In this document: positions 32,871 to 43,334 of the stretch, in pieces
Numbering within the stretch: the first letter of the stretch is position 1
Layout: every line of letters starts with the position of its first letter
Assembly (NCBI GenBank): GCA_014155875.1
Contig: JACEFZ010014460.1
Coordinates: 31,001 to 95,000 of the forward strand
Direction of reading: 5' to 3'
DNA from: Cepaea nemoralis
Lineage: Eukaryota; Mollusca; Gastropoda; Stylommatophora; Helicidae
Length of the DNA: 64,000 nt
Made by a program: the position numbers and the translations under genes
The notes under the pieces: generated by a model
Seen by the model: only the letters and a program-made list of their open reading frames with translations
Told to the model about the DNA's origin: nothing
The model's database searches: none

Positions 32871-33289
32871 CACACATACACATGAACCAAACAACTATGG
32901 AATACGGACATAATTCGTATCAAACCATTGAGATAGCACCAAAGGTCTCATAATTTATATTAAACCACCATAGGTCAAATAACAAACACACGAACACATC
33001 GGACCGTAAATGTTGTGTCCAGTATGTCTAAGATTGCGTGACAGTAGTCTTTTTGCTGTTGCAGAGTGTATTGACGTTGTTAATTCTTCGTAGTCCATTC
33101 TCATTCTTATGAACGTGTTCATTTGATGCATTGGTAGACATGCCTCAAGACGAGCCGTTGAGTGTTGAGAGACTACTATAATAAGTATCTCCAGCGGTTT
33201 GAGTCCGCAACAATCTCCAACAAAAGTCACCGTGATGATTTAGCATCAGATCATATTTTCAGCCCATCTTGTGATATTTTGTTACCATT
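32871..33289. other. No supportable gene
   Basis: A 91-residue minus-strand frame at 32955-33230 resembles nothing I know. Confidence 0.35.
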
Positions 33290-33695
33290 TGGTTCGTTAG
33301 TTGACTGGTTGGTTACTGGTTGGTTGGTTGGCTGGTTTATTGGTTGCTTGGTTGGCTAGCTGTCTGGATGGCTGAATGGTTAGTTGGTTGACTGGCTGGT
33401 TGGTTGCCTGGTTTGTAGACTATCTGGCTGGTTGCCTGGTTTGTAGACTATCTGGCTGGTTGTCTTGTTTGTAGACTATCTGGCTGGTTGTCTTGTTTGT
33501 AGACTATCTGGCTGGTTGCCTGGTTTGTAGACTATCTGGCTGGTTGTCTTGTTTGTAGACTATCTGGCTGGTTGTCTGGTTTGTAGACTATCTGGCTGGT
33601 TGTCTTGTTTGTAGACTATCTGGCTGGTTGCCTGGTTTGTAGACTATGTGGCTGGTTGACTGGTTTGTAGACTATCTGGCTGGTTGACTGGCTCT
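33290..33695. repeat. 28-bp minisatellite with a GGTT-rich lead-in
   Basis: From about 33411 the unit is CTGGCTGGTTGTCTTGTTTG plus TAGACTAT, with GTCTTG/GCCTGG/GACTGG variants, about 10 copies. The left 120 bases are irregular TGGTTGGTTGGC. Confidence 0.9.
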
Positions 33696-33699
33696 TCAT

Positions 33700-34640
33700 T
33701 TCACTGTGCTTACATTCGCGCAGCTAGAGCTCTCTGGCAAAAGCTTGCGTCTATTGGCGGGACTGTAACGAAATTTGAACTCATATTTTTTATTGTTTGC
33801 ATCATCGAACCATTTCAAATTTACAAAAGCCAGTTGGTTTAACATCTTACAACACCAATCCTCATTCTCCCACCGTAACAGTGACGCAAGATATGATAAC
33901 CAGATGATTCAGGGCGACATGTTCAAATATAATTTCGATTTCGAGAATTTCGCAAAGGAGTGAGCGGAAGATAAAAGACCACCTCTACAGCCTTCAATAT
34001 GCACACCAGGTGTAGATAACCTGGAGTGACGCGTCGTGACGTGATAAAAGGGAACGACTAGTTGGTGATGGAAGGCTCTGGACATTCATTCAGTGTTGCT
34101 ATGATGAAACAGAAAAGACGAATTTTAAACTGGTCTACCCAAAGCTCTTTGGTAGTTTAGATCTTTGTCCTACGACCTAAGGCATAGTTAAGATGCATGT
34201 GTATGTAAAGAAGATATCACGATACTCGTACAATTGCATAAATAACTACTTTTACGTGTTCGTAATATTGCATTTCTTGAACATTGATATTTTATAACAA
34301 TTCTCTACTCACTTCTACTTCCTTCAGTAATACTTATAGAACTCAACATCACGTGTTAGATCCTTTCCAGTACGTTACACACATCACGATCCGCCGAAAA
34401 GATAGATTCTCGACCCCCGTTCACATTCCGTGCTCAATGTGACTGCAGTGTCCTGTATCCATCTTCATGCTCAGTGTGTCTGCAGTGTCCAGTATCCATC
34501 TTCATGCTGGTCAACCGAAGCCTCTTCTTCCAAGAACCATGCCTTCCACTACTGTTGTTTCCAAACCCCATTGGTGTTTGTATGACGAAAATAGTTAATT
34601 TTCCGAGATGTGATTCAGTCTGTGTGCCAGATTGCATCCA
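33700..34640. other. No recognisable feature
   Basis: A near-perfect local duplication (CAGTGTCCTGTATCCATCTT / CAGTGTCCAGTATCCATCTT, at about 34447 and 34484) is the only structure seen. Confidence 0.45.
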
Positions 34641-34660
34641 TGTTCAAATCAAGTAGAGTA

Positions 34661-35367
34661 AATGGAAATCCAGCAACTAATTCAGGATAATGCTCGCTCG
34701 GGTGATGTGATTATCTACACAGATGGGTCGGTGTTGAGAGGTAGGAGAAGTGCCCGGGCGTTCTTAGCAAAAACTAATGGTAGACATTTGGTGCAGGAGA
34801 GCCTGGCATATGACACCACAACATCTAGCTTAAGAATGGAGGTGGAGGCGGTCAGTGCAGCTTTCCGCTTGATGGAGAATACGATACACACACACACACA
34901 CACACACATTGTGATTGTAACTGACCCTGAAAGCATGCTGAGTAGGGTGAGGACAGGCAAGCTTCGTGCAGAGTGGCTTGCTTCGCTTCGGAAGTCACGG
35001 GTGACAAGCATCGTCTGGATCTTTTCTCCGGGGCATCTGGTGTGCTGGGGAATGAACAAGCGGACAGATTGACTGGCTCGGCAAAACTTGGTGGAGTATT
35101 GATGCATGACAAAGCAGACGTGGTTGCAGCTTTGTGGGAACATGTGTACACCTCGGAGGAGCAAATGGATCACCATGGTCTGGCAAGAATGCGACAGCGA
35201 AGGGTGACGAGGGGATCCGGCCGACGATCGACGCTTAGACGAAAGGCGAGACGGACATATAATCAGATTGCTACTGGTACTATTAGTGTTGGAACTCTTC
35301 GCTGGCTGCTGGGGATGGGGACGGAGCGCTTATGGGAATGCCCCGAATGCTGTGATGTCGGTTCCTA

Positions 35368-35396
<29 letters not shown>
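34661..35396 (+). mobile_element. 5'-truncated RNase H LINE with (AATC)n tail
   Basis: 736 bp bounded by a 13-bp TSD ATCAAGTAGAGTA at 34648-34660 and 35397-35409. The tail is about nine AATC units. The 3' end CGCTTATGGGAATGCCCCG matches the 95-bp fragment at 39009-39103, which has the same tail unit. Confidence 0.9.
34662..35368 (+). pseudogene. LINE RNase H domain, one frameshift, CA expansion
   Basis: Encodes VIIYTDGSVLRGRRSARAF, TTSSLRMEVEAVSAAFRLME, then IHTHTHTHIVIVTDPESML and VTSIVWIFSPG. The His-Thr run is an in-frame CA microsatellite at about 34886-34908, absent from the relatives at 11.4 and 54.8 kb (TTATHIVFITD). A frameshift near 35030 moves the rest (SGVLGNEQADRLTGSAKLGG through LRWLLGMGTERLWECPECCD) into another frame. 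The ending CPEC is the usual C-terminal cysteine motif of these LINEs. Confidence 0.85.
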
Positions 35397-35401
<5 letters not shown>

Positions 35402-35409
35402 GTAGAGTA

Positions 35410-36215
35410 TCAGTATTATGTTTTTTTCTTCTTCTTGGTCTGCGAATTTCTAAGAAATTTTCTGTAACAAAAAAGTTCAAAAGTTCGATTGTCTTCCTCG
35501 GAGATTGCGAAATGGTCCATGTTGTCGCACTAAAGATGCATGCTATCATCAATGTTCCTATTACTAGTTTCCTGATGTTGTGCCGTAGATCCTCGTTAAT
35601 TATTGTTTAACCGCTGCATTCAAATGGCCTGTCTATGTCTGGCGTCTTGTGAACATTCCCCCCCCCCCCCCCCCCCTTCTTTGATTATGGGCCCAAGATA
35701 TTCGTAGTTGTTACAGCAATAAATTAGCAAACATTTTAACATTCAATAGAAATAAAAATTGAGTTTAAAAAAAGTGCAACAATGAAAGTTTGCATGAACA
35801 CATTAGTTCATATGGTAAAAATAAACAATCTTTTAATGGAAATCTGTCCATGAGTTCCGAGCCACGTCCAATCAATGGTAGTCTGTAACTATAGCCGCGA
35901 GCCCATCACACGGATAGTAGGCAAAAACACATTTCTGTGGGATTGCTTCAACGTCTGGTCCATTCTGTGTTAATGGATTTGTTTGTCGGAAAATGATAAA
36001 ACCTCCAGGGACCGTTTTAAGTCGGGAGATGTTTTGTTTGCAAAGATACAAAGTAAATAGCAGACAGCGTTGCCAGGATTAATAGCATTGCTTATCAAAC
36101 ACGATCGTTATAAAATGACTACAGTTTAAAATATTCGTTGGCAACATAGAGCCTGAAACATGACCCGGGAAATGAAGTAAATAGCAGCGAGCCTTCTAGG
36201 CAACAGGGAAATGTG
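35410..36215. other. No recognisable feature
   Basis: A run of 19 C at about 35658-35676; otherwise unremarkable AT-rich sequence. Confidence 0.45.
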
Positions 36216-36344
36216 AAAGCTGCGGTAGTACAGTGACTAGTGCGGTTTCCTGTCGGTCTGGTGGGCATGTGTTCGCATCCTCTTCGTGGGGACATGAGTA
36301 ATTGATTGTGGCTCACAGGTGGACCCACGCTAAATTATGTACCA

Positions 36345-37595
36345 CGTCAGTAGAGAAGGACTGTGGAAGATTATGGTAAAATATGGCTGTCCACGAAAGT
36401 TTGTCCACATAGTGCGGCTATTTCATGATGGCATGCAGGCAAGAGTACAGGGAAATGGTGAGCTGTCTGAGCACTTTCCTGTCACCAATGGAGTGAAGCA
36501 AGGATGTGTCCTGGCACCAACACTGTTCAGCCTCATGTTTTCAGCTATGTTGACGAATGCCTTCGAGAACAACGACATTGGAATAGACATCAACTACCGC
36601 ATGAATGGAAAGTTGTTCAATCTCAGGAGGCTGAAAGCTAAAAACAAAATTATCAGCGACACCGCCAGAGAGCTCCTGTTTGCTGATGATTGCGCTCTAT
36701 ACGCCAACTCAGAGGCGGACATGCAACATAATGTTTCAGCTTTCTCATATGCCTGTGCCATGGTCATAGTCTAAGTGTTGTTGACAAATTCACCTATCTT
36801 GGCAGCACTGTGTAACAAGCTGGCACAATTGATGATGAAGTGAATACAAGAATCTCCAAGGCCAGCGCGGCCTTTGGCAGACTGTACAAGAATGTATGGG
36901 ACAGAAATGGAATAAGCCTGCAAACAAAGCTGAAAGTCTACAAAGCAGTTGTATTATCCACACTGCTATATGCTTGTGAAACCTGGACTGTTTTTCAGCG
37001 ACACGATAGGAAATTAAACCACTTACACACAGTCTGCCTTAGGAAGTTACTGAAGATTAAATGGCAAGACAATATCCCAAACACTGAAGTCCTAGAAAGA
37101 GCGTCCATGCCCAGTATCCACACTCTACTAATGAAGAATCAGATTGGCTGGGCTGGTCACTTGACTCGCATGCCAGATCACTGGCTCCTTAAACAAATGT
37201 TTTACGGCGAGTTGCGTTGAGGTAAACGCTCCCAAGGCGGCCAGAGGAAATGCTTTAAAGACACTGAAAATCTCACTGAATGCTTTGGAATTCATCATGG
37301 CACCTGGGAGACTGCAGCCAGAGACCGAAATTCGTGGCATGCATCATTACGCAAGGGTGCAGTCACTTGTGAGGCAACCAGGACTGCAAGAGCTGTGAAG
37401 AAAAGACAGAACAGAAAAACCACTGCAGGAAATCCTCCTCCTGGAACGTCAAGCATTCTTTGCCCGCATTGTCAAAGAACATTTCGAGCCAAAATAGGCC
37501 TTATCAGCCATCTTAGAACCCACGGCTCCATACCTTCAACCCCACTGGATGAAATAAATGGTCATCTTCATTCTTGATGGACAAACAACAACAAC
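36345..37595 (+). mobile_element. 5'-truncated LINE of the zinc-finger family with (AAC)n tail
   Basis: Bounded by an 8-bp TSD ATGTACCA at 36337-36344 and 37596-37603. Removing it restores the SINE-D body. The 3' tail is AAACAACAACAAC. It belongs to the same broad family as the intact ORF at 58207-61335. Confidence 0.85.
36349..37576 (+). pseudogene. LINE reverse transcriptase C-terminal half with C2H2 finger, broken
   Basis: VSREGLWKIMVKYGCP starts inside the RT domain (the intact copy has VSREGLFKALKKIGCP). Then VKQGCVLAPTLFSLMF and the catalytic motif ELLFADDCALYA. A deletion near 36770 removes the segment between the FADD block and VDKFTYLGS. The C-terminal half runs through SASAAFGRLYKNVWDRNGIS and LLYACETWTVFQRHDRKL, hits a stop at about 37218, and ends in a C2H2 finger, CPHCQRTFRAKIGLISHLRTH (36 bases per dozen residues, about 37458-37520). 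Not functional. Confidence 0.85.
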
Positions 37596-37672
37596 ATGTA
37601 CCATGAAATGTCCATGAAAGTAAATGTAACTGGCGACATATTCAACACAACACACATCGACTGCTGATTAGT

Positions 37673-37955
37673 CTCAGGATGTGTGCCTAGCACCATATAC
37701 CCAACACGGTTCCAGGCGTAAAAAGGAGTTCTCCCTCTGCTGCCTATCATCTCCCAGCGAAGTCCTCAATCCTACTCACGTAATGTCCTTTACGACGTGT
37801 TTATCTTTGATCGAACTTTGTTGCTGTAGGTTTCTACGGGCGGTGGTAGCCAGTCTCGCCCCAATCCTCCTTGGTCAGCTCTTATGACATGCATAATAGC
37901 TTGCGGTATTACTATTCTATAGGCTCAGCAACACACGGGCGTTGCACTTTTTATT
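37673..37955. other. No recognisable feature
   Basis: Nothing gene-like or repeat-like that I can name. Confidence 0.4.
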
Positions 37956-37959
37956 TAAA

Positions 37960-38100
37960 GGTAACTGCAAATTCTTTACAGGACGTCGCAATCAACCACA
38001 GCTTATTTTTTTTAATTTTTTTGTGCTTGTGATTTACTAGGAAATTTTACGTTCAGTAGTTTAGCGTTGCTTTCTGAAAGAGATGACGCTCATATCATGG
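37960..38100 (-). mobile_element. SINE shared-body fragment (B/C type)
   Basis: TTCTTTACAGGACGTCGCAA and GTTCAGTAGTTTAGCGTTGC on plus are the reversed 3' body. The head is not recognisable. Confidence 0.6.
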
Positions 38101-38136
38101 AAATCAACGCAAGTCATCTAAACAAAACGAAATCGG

Positions 38137-38240
38137 AGCAATCATGGCTGAATGGACAAGTCGTAGAACACACTTGTGCTTGAGAAACAAGACCAGTATT
38201 CTTATCCAGTGTTCTCCGGAACGTCTCACTTGAGGCCGCT
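38137..38240 (+). mobile_element. SINE-A head fragment, diverged
   Basis: CAATCATGGCTGAATGGACAAG resembles the SINE-A head (22 bases at 38149-38170), followed by TTCTTATCCAGTGTTC; the body stops early. Confidence 0.4.
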
Positions 38241-38418
38241 AGAGATGTTTAAAAATGAGTAATGTATTCATGTCGACATATCTGCAGCAATAACAACAAC
38301 TACAGTGTCAACAAATACTGTCTTTCACTCACTAGAACACTGACCTTTGCTTTCTGATATTAACATCTACAAGTTACTCCTCCCCTTCACGTCCATCCAT
38401 GAACTGTACATAAGGTTT

Positions 38419-38564
38419 AAGGTGTATTTTTAATGATTGTGCAGTGTTTAATAATATGTCCGGTCCAAATTTTGTATTCACCCTCTGTACAGTTCATGCA
38501 ACATAATACAAAACATGGACCGGCAATATTTTCAAACACTGCACAGTAATTAAAATACACCCTG
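38419..38564. mobile_element. Tc1/mariner-type MITE, copy 2
   Basis: Matches 25221-25370, including the arms (GGACCGGCAATATTTTCAAA) and the centre (CCTCTGTACAGTTCATGCAA). The right end ATACACCCTG-TA shows the terminus CAGGGTGTAT next to TA. Confidence 0.8.
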
Positions 38565-38579
38565 TATGTTGTATGGATG

Positions 38580-38885
38580 CCAACATGGTCGAATGAAAAA
38601 GAGCGCTGGTTTTTAAACATCCGGTGCACTGATGCTGAGGTAGCGGATTTAACTCCTACACCAGTCAGCTGGACTAAAATGTTGACTTCTTGTCCTTGAT
38701 TTGGGGACGTAAATTACAAGTACCTCAGAAATCGGAGTGGGTTCGTCTGATAGCGAGAGACACTGGTAATAGGGAAAGCTTGTCCACACGCAAAAAATAT
38801 CTATCCAGTGCACTAGAAGTAGTAGCAAGTGTATGGACTACGCTTGAGTTCAAAGCGCAAGAGCCAGCAAAAGGAAATATTTCTG
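38580..38885 (+). mobile_element. SINE-A copy, nearly full
   Basis: The head CCAACATGGTCGAATGAAAA and body match the family to CTACGCTTGAGTTCAAAGCG. No TSD recognised. Confidence 0.75.
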
Positions 38886-39008
38886 GAGACACCAACCCTT
38901 GCTTGGATGATTCCTGAAGCTTACACGGGTTGAGACAGAAAGATAACTAAACTGCAAAGCGACACGCTTTCCGATATCATTCTTTTGGTGAAAGCTATAT
39001 ATTTTAAT

Positions 39009-39015
39009 CTGATTG

Positions 39016-39046
<31 letters not shown>

Positions 39047-39103
39047 TAGGAACCGACATCACAGCATTCGGGACATTCCCATAAGCGCTCCGTCCCCATC
39101 CTC
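39009..39103 (-). mobile_element. 95-bp 3' tip of an RNase H LINE, (AATC)n tail
   Basis: Reversed, it reads GGGGACGGAGCGCTTATGGG, AATGTCCCGAATGCTGTGAT and GTCGGTTCCTAAATCAATC, the same 3' end as 34661-35396. Extreme 5' truncation. Confidence 0.85.
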
Positions 39104-39394
39104 AGCAAAATCAATGAGTTATACCGTTCCTCGTCAATTATGCCCACAGCCTCCGGTCTCTAGCATTGCCAATCATTTCGGATACAAATGTTTCACCAAG
39201 CCACGACCCTGCTACCATTGAAATAAAACGAGAAATAAACTTATGGGTATTGCTAGAGATTCACAGAAGTAGAAGAATGAAACATACAGAGTACATGACA
39301 CGCTAGATCAAGGGTCACCAAACATTTTTCACGGCGGGCCGGATAACTGACAAAATGACGAGCGTGGGCCGCATACTCATTTTGTACAATACTT

Positions 39395-39645
39395 GCGCCG
39401 ACCTCCGTGGCGAAGGTCCTACGTACGCGGTTCGTAATCCGGTATACTCCGGGTTCGAAACACAGCTGCACCGCGATTTAGCCAGCAGACCGAGTTTGCG
39501 CTATTTTTTTACGCTATGATATGGGTGCCGTTCGTTCAGACAGCAATGCAAACAACTGAACGTAAATTTGCCAAGACATGAACAACATCAAAACATGCTG
39601 GTGTTGACTGCAAACGTCCTGTAAAGGATATGCAACTAACTTTAA
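39395..39645 (+). mobile_element. SINE-B inserted in the hAT element
   Basis: The head GCGCCGACCTCCGTGGCGAA with B-box-like GGGTTCGAAACACAGC is followed by the shared body and the 3' end CCTGTAAAGGATATGCAACT. Possible diverged TSD ACAATACTT/ACAATATTT. Confidence 0.75.
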
Positions 39646-39860
39646 CAATATTTACAAGCCAGAACGAAAGCTCTGGGAAAAAAGACGAAAAACTAAGTTA
39701 ATCATGGGTGAATGGTGTGCAATGCACAAAAAATAAAGACAACCAACATATTTATTTACTTTTAAAAAGTTATCAAAGAAGGCGACGTTAGCAAAAAGAT
39801 AGTTACATCAGACCTGGTGTGCACATATCCGAATCTTACAAACTAAGCAGCAAAAAAAGG

Positions 39861-41700
39861 TTATTGAGATTTGTGAAACTGATATTTGGCTTTCAAGATA
39901 TCATCAATGTTTGATTTAGAATTGTTGCATCCAATCAAGAAAATTGTTTTCAAATGTTCATCAGTCAATCTCGTTCGATGTACTGATTTCACATATTTCA
40001 TTTTTGAAAATGTTTGCTCACAGACATAAGTTGATCCAAACACTGCATACAAGCGGCAAATTTCTTCACTTTCAGAAACTCAACATCAAGTAAACAGCGG
40101 TCAAATTCAACAAGTTGTCCTTCTCGGTGCTTCTCTTTCAGCAAGTCATTTGCTTGCAAATCAATGAGCTCCAACTGTAGTTCAACTGGTACATCATTAA
40201 GGTTACAATCAAACGGTTTCAGGAACAAAAAAAATGTCACTCTCAATTATGTCAAGATCTAAATAATCTCTCCAAAAATATTATTCTTTACTGTCACGAA
40301 TAATTTTTTTTCGGAAAATCGATGTTGACATCTTCGGCGATTGTAGCTCAAAACTCTTTGAAACAGTGACAATGAGAAAAGTTTTCTCTTCCAGTTGTGC
40401 TACAAACAATGACAGCTTTCTCCGAAATCCTTTCATGATTCTGTAGAGATCACAGACGAGGTTGTGATTTCCCTGAAGTTTCAATTTCAGTTCATTCATG
40501 TGGGATGTGATGTCGACCAAAAATAACAACTTTGACAGCCAGGTAGGATCTGACAGCTGTGGATCAGATCTATAGTTTTCAGTGAGGAAAACATCTATTT
40601 CGTTTCGGAGCTTGTAAACACGAAGCAGGACTTAACCGCAGCTGAGGCACCTCACTGATGTGTGATAAGGACAAGTCACAGAATTCAGAATTAATTTCTT
40701 CAAGAAAAGCCTGGGACTGACGGTGACTGAATGCATATTCACAGCAGAAACGACTGGTTTCAGTACATAAGAAGTATCTAAGTCTTTCCCACATAGTGCT
40801 TGCTGATGATGCAGTGTATGAACAGAGCGCCAGGAATTAGCAAATCTTTCAACTGAGTCCTAAACTGCCCCATCATACCTTTACTCACTCCAGCCACGTT
40901 GTTTTCTCCATCAACTGTAACATCTCGAAGCTGATTCCACTGAAGGTTATAGTCTTGCAAAGCTTTTTGCACTTCCATGAAAATGTCTTTCCCAGTTGTT
41001 ATTCCATGCATGCTGCAAACGGATGTCAACTCTTCCGTTATCTGAAAATCTAAATTGACACCACGAATGAACACGAGAAGTTGTGACGTACTCGAGAGAT
41101 CAGTAGACTCATTCAGCGCCAGAGAATACCACAAAAAGTTCCTAGTTTTTTCGCGTATCTGTAGCACTGTGTTCTCTCCAAGTTCTTCTTTGCTTCGCAC
41201 AAATGAACTTGCCGAAAGGCTGATAGTTCAAAACAAATCGGCTTTCTCAGGACACAAGTCATTTGCAGATTCCATCATACACTCTTTGATGAAGTTGCCA
41301 TCAATAAAGGGTTTTCATCGTTCTGCCATCTTATGCACTATTTTGTAACTTGTGCGAGTGACAGATTCATTTACAGCAAACTTTCTAGTGAAGAGATTTA
41401 TTTATGTTTCTAAACCACGTTTCATGGACTCATATTTCAAAGAGCGTAACTTTCCAGAAATCTTTGAATATGTTGATAGGCGTTTTGTTTCGTGGTGACG
41501 TAGAAGATTGTACTCTTTCCAAACAGCAACACTTTCGCTGCATATTACGCAGCTGGATTTCTGGTCCTTTGTTTCCACAAAGAAGTACTTTACTCCCCAT
41601 TCTTCATTGAAAACGCGACACTCAGCGTCCACTTTTCTTTTCTTAGTAACCGTAATGAAGTTTGAAGTACACGGGATCTGAAAATGAAAAAGACATTGAA
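39861..41700 (-). pseudogene. hAT transposase (GTF2IRD2-like), many frameshifts
   Basis: N-terminal block (41402-41660): KKRKVDAECRVFNEEWGVKY, then SSCVICSESVAVWKEYNLLR and HHETKR, a BED-like zinc finger. Middle (40778-41340): DGNFIKECMMESANDLCPEK, SLALNESTDLSSTSQLLVFI and QLRDVTVDGENNVAGVSKGM. C-terminal dimerisation block (39861-40050): FGSTYVCEQTFSKMKYVKS and TRLTDEHLKTIFLI. This layout is that of hAT transposases from which vertebrate GTF2IRD2 was derived. At least four frame changes and internal stops make it inactive. An acceptor-like TTTTCAG near 41682 precedes the first block, so an upstream intron is plausible. Cut-and-paste transposition was its role. Confidence 0.88.
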
Positions 41701-41882
41701 TTAGAAACATAATTAAAATCCTATTGAAACACAAGAAAAGCAGATGACTAAGGGTCACTGGTGAAGCTCACGGCTCACCAAAAGTACATATAAAGTTTAT
41801 AGGTACCTTTGGTAATAGAATATATCTCATAATAAGGTTTGCAAAATATACAAATAGGCCGGTCTAAATAAACAGCCTAGAG

Positions 41883-42084
41883 CAGAGTTTTTCAAACTGG
41901 GTTCCGCGAGTGGCAGCCAGGGGTTCCATCCGAAACAGACCGAAATCGTCTAAATGCAACATTTCTGCCCTATGTGGTTTATTACATAAAGTAGGACAGA
42001 CATTTGGATCATCTCATAGAGTTCATTGAGCAACGTAAACATTTGCGTAAGGATCTGCTCCAGAAGAAAGGTTGAAAAACACTG
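41883..42084. mobile_element. Non-autonomous hAT MITE nested in the hAT transposon (202 bp)
   Basis: Ends CAGAGTTTTTCAAACTGG and GGTTGAAAAACACTG form inverted repeats. Perfect 8-bp TSD GCCTAGAG at 41875-41882 and 42085-42092. Confidence 0.9.
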
Positions 42085-42645
42085 GCCTAGAGATCAGCTC
42101 GATTAACAACTCGACCTGGAAATTCTTCTGAAATGGGAGTAAAATTTTCGTAATAACACGCGGCTTCTATTGCATTTCTATGATATGTTTGCTACTTTAC
42201 TGCCTCTATTCATACTTGTAGTTCACTTACCTATCACTGTCAAACAAAGACATCCTTGTTAGCATACCTATAAAATGGATGACTGGTAAAAAGAAGCAAA
42301 TATTTCTGGAGCATCGGACCTGTGTTGACAGTAGATGCTGGGATGGACTCGAAATAAGCAAACATTACAATAAAAAAGAAAATCTCGATACAATAATTGA
42401 TAATTAAAAATAGTAAACTTAAAACACAGAGCAGCCACGAGGTCTCCGCACAAGTGAAGATCTCCTATTACTCTAAACATAATGTTTACATTTAAATTGC
42501 ATAACAAAGTCTCGTGTTCCATACGTTATATCAAGCAAGTTCGAGTACCGTCGGCGGGCTGGATGAAATGACAGCCGCGGGCTGGATCCGGCCCGCGGGC
42601 CCTAGTTTGGTGAAACCTTGCGCTAGATAGTATGAACATTGAAAT

Positions 42646-43061
42646 GGGGGGGGGGGGGGGGGATGGGGTGCGTGGTCTCGATGTACGGCGTCCGCCTCGA
42701 GTAGCTGGAGGTCCCGGGTTTAAGCCCCGGTGAGGACCGGGATTTTTTCACATGGACTTCTAGTAATAACATTTCCCCTGGTCTCTGGGTAGTGAGATCG
42801 GACGCCCGTGTATATTGTTGCGCACGTAAAAAAATCCCTTGGCAGTTGGAATTCGAAAAAGAGCAGACTAACGGCGCTGCCCGGGCAAAATTTCGAGTTA
42901 AAAATCTACCCAAAGTATTTCAGGATCCTCGCCAGTGCTACGGAGTGTGTGCACTGAGCTGAGTTTCTCCAGACTCAAGTTTGAGTTAGGAGGAGAACGG
43001 AGCACTTATGGGTTACACCCGTGTGCCGTGATGTTGATCCATCGACTAAGCTAAACTAAAC
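42646..43061 (+). mobile_element. SINE-F: tRNA head, LINE-like 3' end (416 bp)
   Basis: A 17-bp TSD TAGTATGAACATTGAAA flanks it (42629-42645 and 43062-43078). After a G-run, the head reads GTGCGTGGTCTCGATGTACG with B-box-like GGGTTTAAGCCCC. The central part includes ACGTAAAAAAATCCCTTGGC, reminiscent of conserved mollusc SINE domains. A segment TGCTACGGAGTGTGTGCAC resembles the 5' region of the 43.3-47.2 kb LINE (GTGCTACGGAGTTCGTGCAT). The 3' end GGAGCACTTATGGG through CATCGACTAAGCTAAACTAA resembles that LINE's 3' end. Confidence 0.85.
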
Positions 43062-43291
43062 TAGTATGAACATTGAAAGCTATAATGTAGCCACTCAGGG
43101 ATTCCAACCTGACGCTTTCAAATGACGCCGAAGGAACAAGTGTATCTCGAAGAACGACAAACTAGCCAATCCTTAAATGCACCTTCATTAGTTTATCATG
43201 TCAGCTTGTCATGCTACATTGCCAAACTACTAAGTAGTTTACATATAAACCTTATCCTCCTCCAACAGTTAAGATGTTGCAACCTATTTAA

Positions 43292-43334
43292 CCGGCGTGT
43301 TAGGCGGATGTGATAACCACTACACTACAGAAAC
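43292..43334 (-). tRNA. Inverted 5' half of a tRNA-Val(AAC)-like sequence (fragment)
   Basis: On the minus strand it reads GTTTCTGTAGTGTAGTGGTT then ATCACATCCGCCTAACACGC, a close match to metazoan tRNA-Val(AAC) from its exact 5' nucleotide to just past the anticodon loop, where it stops. It lies immediately inside the 5' TSD of the LINE. It is not a functional gene because the 3' half is absent. Confidence 0.7.

Larger units (their letters stand above)
36220..37672 (+). mobile_element. SINE-D copy split by a LINE
   Basis: The head (AGCTGCGGTAGTACAGTGAC, B-box-like TGTTCGCATCC) and body run to 36344. The body resumes at 37604 (TGAAATGTCCATGAAAGTAA, TGTAACTGGCGACATATTC). The break is the LINE at 36345-37595. 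Confidence 0.75.
39309..42621 (-). mobile_element. hAT transposon, 3.3 kb, Charlie/MER5-like ends
   Basis: The terminal inverted repeats begin CAAGGGTCACCAAACA on the left and CAAGGTTTCACCAAACT on the right (reversed). Both run into GCGGGCCGG-rich subterminal sequence typical of Charlie-like hAT elements. A perfect 8-bp TSD CGCTAGAT lies at 39301-39308 and 42622-42629. It carries a broken transposase and two later insertions (39395-39645 and 41883-42084). Confidence 0.9.
39240..43176 (-). mobile_element. SINE-G host of the nested stack
   Basis: Left part 39240-39308 (GAGATTCACAGAAGTAGAAG to CGCTAGAT) and right part 43079-43176 (GCTATAATGTAGCCACTCAG to the head near CAAACTAGCCAATCC) rejoin when the hAT element and SINE-F are removed. 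Matches 32700-32870 and 50030-50160. Confidence 0.7.

Noticed and set aside
37440..37560. Host zinc-finger gene
   Set aside because: The C2H2 finger is the C-terminus of a truncated LINE polyprotein with a matching intact copy at 58.2 kb.
39861..41700. Host gene of the GTF2IRD2 type
   Set aside because: Terminal inverted repeats, an 8-bp TSD and several frameshifts show a dead hAT transposon.
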